Shown piece after piece: positions 7,869-15,614 of a stretch of 64,000 nucleotides of DNA (position 1 is its first letter; each line of letters starts with the position of its first letter). The translations under genes were made by a program, and so were the position numbers. Source of the stretch: Streptomyces noursei (GTDB lineage Bacteria > Actinomycetota > Actinomycetes > Streptomycetales > Streptomycetaceae). Location: contig NZ_LWBU01000279.1 of assembly GCF_001646665.1 (NCBI RefSeq), positions 372,760 through 436,759 on the forward strand, given 5' to 3'. The notes beneath the pieces are model-generated. The model was not told where the DNA came from and ran no database searches. It saw only the letters and a program-made list of their open reading frames with translations.

Positions 7869-9179
7869 ATGGGGCGGCGATGCCTGGTCCTGAGCGCGAG
7901 CATGGGCGCCGGACACGACGCGGTGGCCGGGGAACTGGCACGCCGGCTGCGCGCCGGCGGGCACGACGTCCTGGTCCGGGACGTGCTGACGCTGCTCCCG
8001 CCCGGTGCCGGCCCGGCGGTGCGGGGCTTCTACCGGTTCGTGGTGCGGCGGTTGCCCCCGGTGTACGCGGCGATCCACGCAATGTTCCTCGCGCCCCGGC
8101 CGGGCCGGGGGCGGGGCGCGGACGTCTCGCCGATGGCGGTGCTCGCCGAGCGGCGGCTGGGCGCGCTGGTGGCGGCGTGGCGGCCCGACGTGGTCGTCTC
8201 CACCTTCCACCTGGCGGGCCAGGTCACCGGGCGGATGCGCGGCCAGGGGGCGCTGCGGGTGCCGTGCGCGGTGTTCGTCACCGACTTCGCGGTGCACCGC
8301 GCCTGGCTGGACCCGGGCAACGACCTGTACCTGTGCGTCAGCGAGGCGGCCGCCCGGGCGGCCCGGGAGGGCACGGGGCGCGCCGCGGTCGCCACGGGGC
8401 CGGTCGTGCCGCCGGAGTTCCACCGGTCCCGGGCGGGGGCGGGGCGGGGCGCGGGCGGGCGGCCGGTGGTGCTCCTGTCGGGCGGTGCGTGGGGCGTCGG
8501 GCCGGGGCTGGCCCGGACGGCCGGGGCGCTCGCCCGGCACGGGTTCGAGCCGGTGCTGCTGTGCGGGCGGGACGAGCGGCTGCGCCGGCGGGCGGGCCGG
8601 CTGCCCGGGGTGCGGGCGCTCGGCTGGACGGACGACATGCCGGGGCTCTTGGCGTCGGCGCGGGTCCTGGTGGACAACGCGGCCGGCCAGACGGCGGTGC
8701 AGGCCCTCGCGGCCGGGGTACCGGTCGTCGGGTTCCGGCCCATCGCCGGGCACGGTGCGGCCGGGGTGCGGGAGATGGCCGCCGAGGGCCTGACCGTGTA
8801 CGCCGACGACCTGCCGGGCCTGCTGGCGGCCGTCGGCGAGCTGGCCCGCCCGGGCGCCGCCCGCGACCGGCGCACGGCGGCCGGCTCGGCGCTCTTCCGG
8901 GCCGACGCCGACGCCGCCCGGCTGGTCGCCGGCCTGGCGGAGTGCCGGGGCGAGCCGGGCGGCCCCGGCGACCCGGAGGGATTGGACGGGCTGGAGGGCC
9001 TTGGGGGTCCGGACCGCGCGGGTTCCGTCGGCCGCACTCCCCCGGTCGACGACGCGACCGGTCGGGAGGACGACAGCGGACCTGTCGGCCCTGGTGGACC
9101 CGGTGGCCCTGCCGGTCCCACCGATCGCAGGGGCCCCATCGACCTCAGCGGCCTCGCGGACCGGGATTCCGAGGGCTGA
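7869..9179 (+). CDS. GT28/MGDG-synthase-like glycosyltransferase
   Basis: A GT-B glycosyltransferase of the family that makes glycosyl-diacylglycerols or related lipids. The N-terminal acceptor half starts with LVLSASMGAGHDAVAGEL, the mark of MGDG synthase-type enzymes, and the C-terminal half has the donor-site pattern GWTDDMPGLLASARVLVDNAAGQTAVQALA (shown here as its key GWTDDMP and GQTAVQALAAGVPVV parts). Two equally good starts exist: ATG 7839 and ATG 7869, both with GGAGGG six bases ahead; the conserved domain begins at the second. The last 75 residues are a low-complexity Gly/Pro/Asp tail containing GPVGPGGPGGPAGP, absent from the usual family and probably disordered. The stop is one base from the convergent NAT stop. 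Confidence 0.82.
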   Translation: MGRRCLVLSASMGAGHDAVAGELARRLRAGGHDVLVRDVLTLLPPGAGPAVRGFYRFVVRRLPPVYAAIHAMFLAPRPGRGRGADVSPMAVLAERRLGALVAAWRPDVVVSTFHLAGQVTGRMRGQGALRVPCAVFVTDFAVHRAWLDPGNDLYLCVSEAAARAAREGTGRAAVATGPVVPPEFHRSRAGAGRGAGGRPVVLLSGGAWGVGPGLARTAGALARHGFEPVLLCGRDERLRRRAGRLPGVRALGWTDDMPGLLASARVLVDNAAGQTAVQALAAGVPVVGFRPIAGHGAAGVREMAAEGLTVYADDLPGLLAAVGELARPGAARDRRTAAGSALFRADADAARLVAGLAECRGEPGGPGDPEGLDGLEGLGGPDRAGSVGRTPPVDDATGREDDSGPVGPGGPGGPAGPTDRRGPIDLSGLADRDSEG

Positions 9180-9180
9180 G

Positions 9181-10026
9181 TCAGGACCGGGAGCGGTCGG
9201 CCAGCCACTTCTCGTGGGCGCGCGTCACCCGGTCCCACAGCAGGCTCCGGTCGTCGGCGTCGATCCCGTCGAGGTTCCGGCCGAAGACGTCGGTGAGCGC
9301 GGTGAACCACTCCTGTGGGGTGTCCAGCGTGCGCTCCGCGCGGCCGGCCGCGTCGATGCGGGTGAGGACGCGTCCCCTCAGCAGGTCGATCCCCTTGGCG
9401 TCCCGGCGCAGGGCGGCGAACGCGTTGAGGAACGGCGAGTCCGGCGCGGTGGACAGCCGCAGGTGTTCGTCGGCGAAGTCGGCCATGGAGACGGGGCGGC
9501 CGGCGAACTCCATGACGGGGAACGAACTTCCCGGGTCGTTGTGGAAGATCCAGCCGCCCGGGTCGGTGGCCGACGGCTCCATCCGGTACGTGAACGGGCC
9601 CTGCCGGTACGTGCCGGCCCGCAGCGGCAGCGGCTCGTACGGCCCGTCGCCGAGACCGGCGTCGACGAACCACGCCTCGCCGCCGACCCGTACCGTCAGC
9701 GCCAGGTGGTTGCCGCCGGCGCCGCGTCCGTCCGGCTCGTGGTGGACGCCCCCGGCATGGCGGGTGACGTCGTACCCGAGCGCTTCGAGCAGCGCGGCGA
9801 AGCCGCCGTTGAGGTGGAAGCAGTAGCCGCCCCGCCCCGCGGCGAACCGGCGCGCGGACAGCTCCGGTTCGATCCCGGGCGGCCGGCCGAGCTGGATGTC
9901 GATGTTGTCGTACGGGACGCGTTCCAGGTGGGCCCGCTGAAGCGCGCTCAGCGCCTCCGCGGACGGCGCACCGGGATCGGTGACGCCCAGGCGGGCGAGA
10001 TACCCCTCGAAACCCTTGACGATCAT
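9181..10026 (-). CDS. arylamine N-acetyltransferase
   Basis: Transfers acetyl (or another acyl) from CoA to arylamines or hydrazines. The catalytic triad is visible at family positions: Cys near 68 (RGGYCFHLNGGF), His near 106 (GGNHLAL) and Asp near 121 (FVDAGLGDGPYEPL). Length (281 aa) and the VPYDNIDIQLG motif match bacterial NATs. The ATG at 10026 is preceded by GGGTGGACGCTC. The same frame stays open through the decayed LanC-like remnant upstream, so a longer fused product is formally possible but biologically unlikely. In Streptomyces clusters NAT homologues sometimes act as amide synthases; no AHBA pathway is seen here. Confidence 0.93.
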   Translation of the reverse strand: MIVKGFEGYLARLGVTDPGAPSAEALSALQRAHLERVPYDNIDIQLGRPPGIEPELSARRFAAGRGGYCFHLNGGFAALLEALGYDVTRHAGGVHHEPDGRGAGGNHLALTVRVGGEAWFVDAGLGDGPYEPLPLRAGTYRQGPFTYRMEPSATDPGGWIFHNDPGSSFPVMEFAGRPVSMADFADEHLRLSTAPDSPFLNAFAALRRDAKGIDLLRGRVLTRIDAAGRAERTLDTPQEWFTALTDVFGRNLDGIDADDRSLLWDRVTRAHEKWLADRSRS

Positions 10027-10568
10027 GAGCGTCCACCCTAGCGAGCCCCGTCGGCGCAGGCCGAGGCAGGGCAGCCAGTCGCGCGATGCGCCACCGGCCG
10101 TGAGCAGGGCGCTCAGCCCGCCGGGGGCACCGGTCAGCAGCCCGCCCGGCCAGGGCCCGGCCAGCGCGTCGGGCAGCCGGTCCAGCAGCCGGGCGCGCAG
10201 GCGGGCGGCCAGGGCGGCCGCCGCGGGCAGGCGGGCGTGGCGGTCCAGGGCGTCGGCGACCGCGAGGACGCCCGCCGCGCCGGGGCAGAGCCCGAGGAGG
10301 TCGCCGGGGGTGTGGCCGAAGAGGTGGAAGTCCTCGTCGTACCGGTCGGCGAGCGTGGTGAACGCCGCCAGCGCCCGGCCGGCCGCCTCGTGGTCGCCCA
10401 GCGCGTCCGCGGCGTCCCACAGGGCCCAGGCGACGCCGGGGTCCCGTAGCACCACGCCTGGCGCGGATCGGTGCCCTCGGGAGGCGGGCCGCCGGGGGCG
10501 GCGCCGGGCCAGCTGCGCAGGCCGCGGGCGTCGACGTACGACCGGGCGTGGAGCCAGGCACGGCAAAG
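10027..10568 (-). pseudogene. decayed LanC-like lanthionine cyclase remnant
   Basis: Translating leftward gives the C-terminal part of a LanC-type cyclase: DPGVAWALWDAADALGD, a long helix region, LCPGAAGVLAVADAL (family motif CHG, here His replaced by Pro) and GLLTGAPGGLSALL at the end. The zinc-binding WCYG motif is present, but in a neighbouring frame: DPRQAWCYGTP is read from about 10485 to 10452, after which the homology jumps by one base. Adding one G at that point would restore WCYG(T/D)PGVAWAL. Upstream, an in-frame TAG at 10569-10571 ends the remnant, so the N-terminal half of the gene is gone. I infer a truncated, frameshifted pseudogene; a sequencing slip could explain the shift but not the truncation or the CPG. 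Confidence 0.72.
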
Positions 10569-10730
10569 CTAGTCACACGATCAACTGGGGTACGCGGGCG
10601 TGCCGTTGTCCCCTCCCCTCCCACCGGCGCGCACCGCGGCGGGCCGGGCGGGGCGGGCCGGCGCGGACGGGCGCCGACACGGACGTACGGCGCCGGCGCC
10701 GGCGAGGGGCGTCACACGGCCGGGCGGCCG

Positions 10731-11531
10731 TCAGGTCCGGGACGGGTCGCCCGTGATGAGGGCGAAGACGGCGCCCGCGGGATCCTTCAGCATGGCGAGC
10801 CGTCCGACACCGGGCACGTCGGACGGAGGGATCAGGACCGTGGCGCCGTGGTCGGTGGCGGTGGCGAAGGAGGCGTCGCAGTCGAGCACGCCGAAGTACG
10901 GGTGCCACTCCGGGCCGGAGCCCGCCGCCAGGTTCTCCGCCGGGAGTTCCAGGATGCCGCCCTGTCCGGTGTCCTCGCCGGCGCCGCCGCCGGGGGCGTG
11001 GACGACGGCGTAGGCGGGGCCGCCGCCGGTGTCCATGTCCTGGTACTCCCAGGAGAACACCGAGCGGTAGAAGTCCTTGGCCGCCGCCGCGTCGGTGGTG
11101 TAGAGCTCGGTCCAGCACAGGGTGGCGGGCTCCATCACCGTGTCGACGCCCTTGGTGTCGCCGGGCTGCCACACGGCGAATTCGGCGCCCATGGGGTCGG
11201 TGAAGGCGGCCATCCGCCCGGCGGTGAACACCTCCATGGGAGGTACGCGGACCGAGCCGCCCGCCCGTCGTACCGCCTCGGCGGTGGCGTCGGCGTCGCG
11301 GGTGTGGAAGTAGGGCGTCCAGGACGGGCTCGCCCCCTCCTCCGTGAGCGGGCCGAGGGCGGCGACGGTCCCGCCGTCGCGCTGGAAGAAGCCGTAGCCG
11401 CCGGCGTCCGGGCCGGCCGACTGGAACGTCCAGCCGAACACCGCCGCGTAGAAGGCCACGGCGGCGTCGGTGTCGGCGGCTCCCAGGTCGATCCAGTTTG
11501 GGGTGCCGGGCACGAAGTCGGTCGTCAGCAC
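10731..11531 (-). CDS. two-domain VOC (glyoxalase/bleomycin-resistance fold) protein
   Basis: A 266-aa protein with two vicinal-oxygen-chelate repeats. The first half begins GTPNWIDLGAADTDAAVAFY, the second PATLCWTELYTTDAAAAKDFY; each ends in the DPxGAxFAxW/ALI signature (DPMGAEFAVWQPG and DPAGAVFALITGD). Such Streptomyces proteins are often annotated as hydroxylase or glyoxalase-like, but the substrate is unknown. The start overlaps the stop of the serine hydrolase gene by 7 bp, so it is the last gene of the leftward operon that begins with the small peptide gene at 15346. Confidence 0.88.
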   Translation of the reverse strand: MLTTDFVPGTPNWIDLGAADTDAAVAFYAAVFGWTFQSAGPDAGGYGFFQRDGGTVAALGPLTEEGASPSWTPYFHTRDADATAEAVRRAGGSVRVPPMEVFTAGRMAAFTDPMGAEFAVWQPGDTKGVDTVMEPATLCWTELYTTDAAAAKDFYRSVFSWEYQDMDTGGGPAYAVVHAPGGGAGEDTGQGGILELPAENLAAGSGPEWHPYFGVLDCDASFATATDHGATVLIPPSDVPGVGRLAMLKDPAGAVFALITGDPSRT

Positions 11532-12544
11532 GGTCGGGCCTCCAGGGAGCTGAGCAGCGTGTACGCGGCCGGGACGAGGGTGTCCTTGCGGCTGTAGCGG
11601 CGGGTGGCGAGGGCCACGAGCGCGGTGCCGCTGTCGGGCCGGAATCCGATGAAGGCGGTCTGGCCGCTGGTGGCGCCGATGTGGAAGTACATCGAGCCGC
11701 CCTCCGCCGGGTGGTGGAACCAGGTCAGGGTGTGCGTGTGCACGTGCCCGAACCCCCGGCGCAGCACGGGGCGGCGCACCTCCCGCAGCGCCGCGGCCAG
11801 CGGGGAGCCGTCGGGCCGCAGGTGGGCGTCGAGGAAGGTGAGCAGGTCGTGGGGGGTGGCCCGCACGGCGCCCGCCGCCTGGAAGCCGCCGATGTGCAGG
11901 GGCGGGGTGGGTGTGGTGCCGTCCTCCCCGTGGCCGGTGGCGTCGGTGCCCGGTCCGGTGGGGCGCAGCGCGGTGCCGTCGAGCCCGAGGGGGCGCAGGA
12001 CCCGGTCGGTCAGGAGCCGTTCCCAGGGGGTGGCGGTGGCCGCGGCGAGGGTGTGCCCGAGGACGGCGACCGCGAAGTTGGAGTAGCGCCAGCGGGTGCC
12101 GGGGCGGTGGCGGAGGCGGGCGCGGAAGAAGGCGCGGACGACCCGTTCGGGCGGGTAGTGGGCGTAGGGGTTGGTGGTCCAGCGGGGCAGGGCCCCGGGG
12201 TAGAAGTCGGCGGGCAGCGGCGGCAGTCCGGAGGTGTGGGTGATCAGGTGCGTCAGGGTGACGGGGCGCCGGCCGGGTGGTCGCGCGGGGTCGAGGAGCG
12301 CGGCGGCCGGGTCGTTGCCGGAGAGGGTGCCGGAGGCGACGAGGTCGGCCAGCAGCAGGCCGGTGAAGGTCTTGGACGCCGATCCGATCTCGTAGCGCAG
12401 CCGGTCCCGGGGCACGGCGGGGGGTGGCGCGGTGCCGCCGCAGCGGACGGTCCGGTGGCCGTCCCGGGAGAGGCCGAGGACGACGTCGGGCGCGGCCACG
12501 GCCCGTACGGCCTCGTCGAGGAGTTCCTCGTCGCCGGTCGTCAC
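11525..12544 (-). CDS. serine hydrolase, class C beta-lactamase/D-peptidase fold
   Basis: A 339-aa penicillin-binding-protein-like hydrolase. The nucleophile motif SxxK appears as SASKTF near residue 55, the YxN tyrosine as YSNFAVAVLG and a C-terminal HIGATSGQTAFI replaces the KTG box with a small-residue version as in esterase/D-aminopeptidase members. No signal peptide is seen, so it is probably cytoplasmic, unlike resistance beta-lactamases. GTG 12544 overlaps the stop of the upstream paralogue gene (GTGA). In this operon a peptidase or esterase acting on the product of the small peptide genes is one attractive idea, but this is inference from position only. Confidence 0.85.
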   Translation of the reverse strand: MTTGDEELLDEAVRAVAAPDVVLGLSRDGHRTVRCGGTAPPPAVPRDRLRYEIGSASKTFTGLLLADLVASGTLSGNDPAAALLDPARPPGRRPVTLTHLITHTSGLPPLPADFYPGALPRWTTNPYAHYPPERVVRAFFRARLRHRPGTRWRYSNFAVAVLGHTLAAATATPWERLLTDRVLRPLGLDGTALRPTGPGTDATGHGEDGTTPTPPLHIGGFQAAGAVRATPHDLLTFLDAHLRPDGSPLAAALREVRRPVLRRGFGHVHTHTLTWFHHPAEGGSMYFHIGATSGQTAFIGFRPDSGTALVALATRRYSRKDTLVPAAYTLLSSLEARPC

Positions 12545-13470
12545 GCGGAGGCTTCGGCGGTGAGCCGCGCGAGGGCGCGGGACGTGGCCAGTACGGAGGC
12601 GAAGGCGGCGACCAGGGTGGAGTGGTACACCACGTCGAAGACGTCGTCGGGGTCGCCGTCCGGCATCGGGCCGAGGGCGGGCATGGCGCCGTCGGCCTGC
12701 TGGGCGGCCGCGAAGCCCTCCCAGGCGGCGGCGTCGAGCGTGGGGTCCGGCAGGCAGGCGTCGACGACGAGCAGTTCGCCGAGGAGGTCCCAGCGTTCGA
12801 GGTCCAGCCAGTCGTCCAGCCAGACCGGCAGCCAGAGGCGGAGGTGTTCGGTGACGGCGGCGGGCAGTCCGCCGGGGTTCTCGCCCCAGTCGGTGAGGTG
12901 GAAGATGGTGTGGGTGATGTCGTAGCCGACGCGTGTGTCCACGGTCCACGGTTCCGGTGAACGGGCCAGCCACGTACGGCCGAACGCCTCCTCCTGGGGA
13001 AGGCTCGGCGCCAGCCCGAAACGGCGTTCGAACGCGCCGAGGCCGAGCCTGCGTACGGGGAGCACCTCCAGCCCCGCCCAGGAGTCGAGGCGGTGGTTCA
13101 GCCGGATCGCGTCCTCCAGCTCCGGCTGGCTGTAGCCGAGTTCGCGGAACGGGACGTAGACCTCGAACGGGATCGGGGAGAGCGGTTCGGTGCGCTGGCC
13201 GCGCACCAGCATGCGGCCGCCGTCCAGGACCTCGCGCCAGGCGTGGTCGAGCAGGCGGCGGGCGAGGTCCGCCTGGCGGGACCCGGCGACGCCCTCGCGG
13301 AAGAGCACCTTGCAGATGACGGCCAGTTCGCCGACGGGCTTGAAGCGCTCCAGGAAGCCGGTGTCGGGGGGCGGGTCGGGTTCCAGCCGGAACCCGTCTC
13401 GGTGGGCGTGGAGCCATTCGAGGGCCCCGACGCCGACGGTGTGGACGAGGCGGGTGGCTGCGGGCGTCAT
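12541..13470 (-). CDS. uncharacterised 309-aa protein, paralogue A (possibly DUF6895 family)
   Basis: I do not recognise a function. It is clearly a paralogue of the next gene: both have an N-terminal ALEWLHAHRDGF / AMGWLSDHRDGF block, then FKPVGELA / WKPLGELA, a THxxxHLTDWG motif (ITHTIFHLTDWG here), LPVWLDDWLD, AQQADGAMPALGP and VYHSTLVAAFA. The conserved HxxxH pair and the late YHSTL histidine could bind a metal or substrate. The QxADGAxP element recalls repeats of alpha/alpha-toroid enzymes such as terpene cyclases, but I cannot prove a fold. No signal peptide or membrane segment. ATGA overlap with the upstream paralogue and GTGA overlap with the hydrolase show tight coupling. Confidence 0.8.
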   Translation of the reverse strand: MTPAATRLVHTVGVGALEWLHAHRDGFRLEPDPPPDTGFLERFKPVGELAVICKVLFREGVAGSRQADLARRLLDHAWREVLDGGRMLVRGQRTEPLSPIPFEVYVPFRELGYSQPELEDAIRLNHRLDSWAGLEVLPVRRLGLGAFERRFGLAPSLPQEEAFGRTWLARSPEPWTVDTRVGYDITHTIFHLTDWGENPGGLPAAVTEHLRLWLPVWLDDWLDLERWDLLGELLVVDACLPDPTLDAAAWEGFAAAQQADGAMPALGPMPDGDPDDVFDVVYHSTLVAAFASVLATSRALARLTAEASA

Positions 13471-14438
13471 ACGGATGCTCCTCGACCGGTGTCGTCGCCG
13501 CCGCCGTCGCCGTTCCGGGTCCGCCGGCCGGCGGTCAGCGCGGCGGCGAACGCCACGACGAGCGTGGAGTGGTAGCAGTTGGCGAAGACCCGCGGGACGT
13601 CCTCGCCGTGGGGGCCGCGCCCCGCCTCCGGGAGTGCTCCGTCGGCGTCCTGCGCCAGGGCGAGGGCCTGCCAGGCGTGCTCGGTGGACTCCGGCGGCGG
13701 GGGCTCGGGCAGGCCGGCCGCGACGGCGAGCAGCTCGCCGCACAGGTCCCAGGCCTGGGCCTCGACGCAGCCGTCGAGCCAGGCCGGGAGCCAGGTGGTC
13801 AGGTAGTCGGCGACGTCCGCCGGTACGCGGTGCACGTCGTGGCCCCAGTCGGTGAGGTGGTAGACGACGTGGGTGAGCGTGTAGCCGGCGAACCGTTCGA
13901 AGGCCCACGGCTCGGGCAGTGCGCCGAGCCAGGTGCGGCGCAGGACGGTGGCCGTGTCGTGGGAGGGCGGGAGTCCGGCGCGGCGCTCCGAGTTGACGAC
14001 GCTCAAGCGCCGGTTGGGCAGCATTTCGGCGGTGCGCCAGCTGCGGGAGCGGACGAGACCCGCGGCGAAGTCCTCGTATCCGGGGTGCCGCAGTCCCCCG
14101 GCGGCGAACGCCGCGTATACCTCGAGGGGGTAGGTGGCGTGGGGTTCGAGCCGTTGCAGGGTCAGGAACAGCGATCCGTCGTCCGTCTGGCGCCAGGCGT
14201 GGCGGAGGAGGTCGGACGCCGTGTCGTGCAGGAAGGTGCCGGGGCGGGTGTTCCGGCGGACGCAGCTGCACATCTGCGCCAGTTCGCCCAGCGGTTTCCA
14301 GGACTTGTCGACGTCGGCGGCCGGATCCAGGGCGCCGTCGTCCAGGTCGAAGCCGTCGCGGTGGTCGGACAGCCAGCCCATGGCCTTCTCCGCGATCCGG
14401 GTCACGGAGGCCACGGTGACCGCCGTCGCCGCCGTCAT
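13467..14438 (-). CDS. uncharacterised 323-aa protein, paralogue B (possibly DUF6895 family)
   Basis: Sister of the adjacent 309-aa protein, with the same block order: HRDGFDLDD, SWKPLGELAQM, a middle LEVYAAFAAGGL segment, LTHVVYHLTDWG, LTTWLPAWLDGCVE, ALAQDADGALPEAG and CYHSTLVVAFA. Divergence between the two is large enough that they may form a heterodimer or work on successive steps. It carries several extra cysteines (MCSCVRR near residue 60) not seen in its sister. The gene begins with an ATGA overlap on the 236-aa gene and ends with an ATGA overlap on its sister, so all are in one transcription unit. Confidence 0.8.
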   Translation of the reverse strand: MTAATAVTVASVTRIAEKAMGWLSDHRDGFDLDDGALDPAADVDKSWKPLGELAQMCSCVRRNTRPGTFLHDTASDLLRHAWRQTDDGSLFLTLQRLEPHATYPLEVYAAFAAGGLRHPGYEDFAAGLVRSRSWRTAEMLPNRRLSVVNSERRAGLPPSHDTATVLRRTWLGALPEPWAFERFAGYTLTHVVYHLTDWGHDVHRVPADVADYLTTWLPAWLDGCVEAQAWDLCGELLAVAAGLPEPPPPESTEHAWQALALAQDADGALPEAGRGPHGEDVPRVFANCYHSTLVVAFAAALTAGRRTRNGDGGGDDTGRGASV

Positions 14439-15145
14439 GTCCGTCCCGCCGCCGCGCCGGGGAGCACCGGACGCGCGGCTTGCAGGTGCAGGGCCACACG
14501 CGGGTCGTCGCCGCCCATCAGGGCGACGAACGCGAGCCCGGCGTCCAGGCCGAGGGTGTCGGGGACGTCATCGAGGAGCGTCAGCCAGCGGCCGGTGGCG
14601 GCCGCCTGGAGCCAGCCGCGTCGCCTGACGGCCCGTACGAAGCCCCGGGCGACGTCCACGGTACGGCGCCGGGCGATGCCGGCCACGGCGCTGTCCGCCC
14701 CGGGCACCGCGAGTGCGGCCAGGAGGGCGAGTTGGTGGGCGAGGCCCTGCCAGGGGAGGTCCTCCAGCCAGGCGGCGTCCGGCTCGGGGTTCTCGAAGGA
14801 CGTGTGGGCGGTGGGTGCCCCGAGGTCGGCGAGGGTGCGGACCATGGCCCAGTGGCTCCAGCGGGAGGCCGGGGAGGCGTCCGGGCCGGGAGGGTAGGCG
14901 AGCACCGCCTTCTCGCAGACGGCCAGGTCGGCGGGGGCCGGGAGCGTGCGGTGGAGGACGGCGGGGAGCAGGACGTCGGCGCCCAGGACGCGTACGGCCG
15001 CCAGGCCGAGTTCGTCGTCCCCGACGGTGACCGGCGTGTGCGCGGACATCGGGGAGTGGCCCCCACTCGTGAGAGCGGAGACCACCTGGGTCGCGAGTTC
15101 CCGCACCGCGCCCGTCAAGGGCGTCGTCGTGCCGGGCTGTTCCAT
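14435..15145 (-). CDS. uncharacterised 236-aa helical protein of the small-peptide operon
   Basis: No family recognised. It is Ala/Leu-rich with predicted helices, no signal peptide and no clear catalytic motif. Weak points of interest are SRWSHWAMVRTLADLG and WLEDLPWQGLAHQLALLAALAVPG, which read like helical repeats. It starts 12 bp after the stop of the 62-aa peptide gene and overlaps the start of paralogue B by ATGA, so it is the first protein gene after the peptide. By position it could be a recognition or adaptor protein for the peptide, but that is speculation. Confidence 0.75.
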   Translation of the reverse strand: MEQPGTTTPLTGAVRELATQVVSALTSGGHSPMSAHTPVTVGDDELGLAAVRVLGADVLLPAVLHRTLPAPADLAVCEKAVLAYPPGPDASPASRWSHWAMVRTLADLGAPTAHTSFENPEPDAAWLEDLPWQGLAHQLALLAALAVPGADSAVAGIARRRTVDVARGFVRAVRRRGWLQAAATGRWLTLLDDVPDTLGLDAGLAFVALMGGDDPRVALHLQAARPVLPGAAAGRT

Positions 15146-15157
15146 TCGGTCAGTCCC

Positions 15158-15346
15158 TCAACCCTTCTTGGGGCGCGGCGCCGGAGGCGCCAGGAGGACC
15201 TGCCCCGCGCCCGCCTGCAGGGCCAGTGCCGCGCATTCGCGGGTGTCGCGGTAGAAGCCCTGGGCCTCGCCCGGGTCGAGGGCCGCTTCGATGTCGGTGT
15301 CCGAGATCTTGGTGCGGTCGCGGAGCTCGTACTCGTAGGACGTCAT
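15158..15346 (-). CDS. 62-aa small peptide 1, candidate precursor
   Basis: Encodes a 62-residue peptide that matches the peptide gene at 15615-15803 at 50 of 62 positions. The N-terminal half is charged (YELRDRTKISDTD), a single Cys is at 38 (RDTREC), and the C-terminus is LALQAGAGQVLLAPP then APRPKKG, identical in the two copies except one residue after position 41. The start ATG 15346 has AGGGGATGAAGGC ahead. Constant C-terminus, tandem copies and a downstream operon of unknown proteins and a hydrolase resemble RiPP precursor arrangement; there are no Ser/Thr in the C-terminal 25 residues, so a lanthipeptide is unlikely. It could also be a small regulatory or structural protein. Confidence 0.8.
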   Translation of the reverse strand: MTSYEYELRDRTKISDTDIEAALDPGEAQGFYRDTRECAALALQAGAGQVLLAPPAPRPKKG

Positions 15347-15400
15347 GCCTTCATCCCCTCATGCGGAAAGGAATGTCTGCTTCCACTTCCAGTGGAACCC
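15347..15400 (-). repeat. duplicated leader of peptide gene 1
   Basis: About 50 bases directly upstream of the peptide 1 start match the same interval upstream of peptide 2 (15804-15857) with only a handful of differences. The block includes the ribosome-site region and a palindrome. Its conservation equals or exceeds that of the coding part, which argues for regulatory selection or recent duplication of a promoter-gene unit. Confidence 0.75.
15381..15397. promoter_or_regulatory. palindromic operator candidate, copy 1
   Basis: TTCCACT-TCC-AGTGGAA is a perfect inverted repeat with 7-base arms and a 3-base centre, 35-51 bases upstream of the peptide 1 start. The same element recurs at the same place before peptide 2. 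Size and symmetry fit a dimeric repressor or activator site; no matching regulator gene is adjacent. Confidence 0.6.
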
Positions 15401-15519
15401 AGCCGGAAAGGGGATGCAAACGGCAGACGGAATCTTTCGGACGAACCTCGCGGTCTCGAGCGGCGGTTCTCCGTGGCACGGCGCACTCCGGGCGCCCCTT
15501 GCCTCCATGACGAAAAATC

Positions 15520-15546
15520 GGCCCCCGCCCTGGCAGGGCGGGGGCC
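15520..15546 (-). terminator. intrinsic terminator after peptide 2 gene
   Basis: Perfect 12-base arms (GGCCCCCGCCCT / AGGGCGGGGGCC) with a GGC loop. On the minus strand the hairpin is followed by GATTTTTCGTC, giving a T-run, so it ends transcripts coming from the peptide 2 gene before they reach the peptide 1 promoter region. Confidence 0.8.
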
Positions 15547-15614
15547 TTGTCGGGCGTCCGCGCCGGCGCGGCCTCTCGGCCGGCGGGGCCGGACGGTGCC
15601 TATGAGTTGACCGT

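Noticed and set aside
9181..10566. A single 461-aa LanC-NAT fusion protein
   Set aside because: The LanC part is truncated and damaged, and NAT has its own start and ribosome site at family length.
10731..15145. Lanthipeptide or lasso peptide cluster
   Set aside because: No LanB/LanM/LanKC, B1/B2 or leader peptidase signature is present, and the peptide C-termini lack the needed Ser/Thr/Cys pattern.
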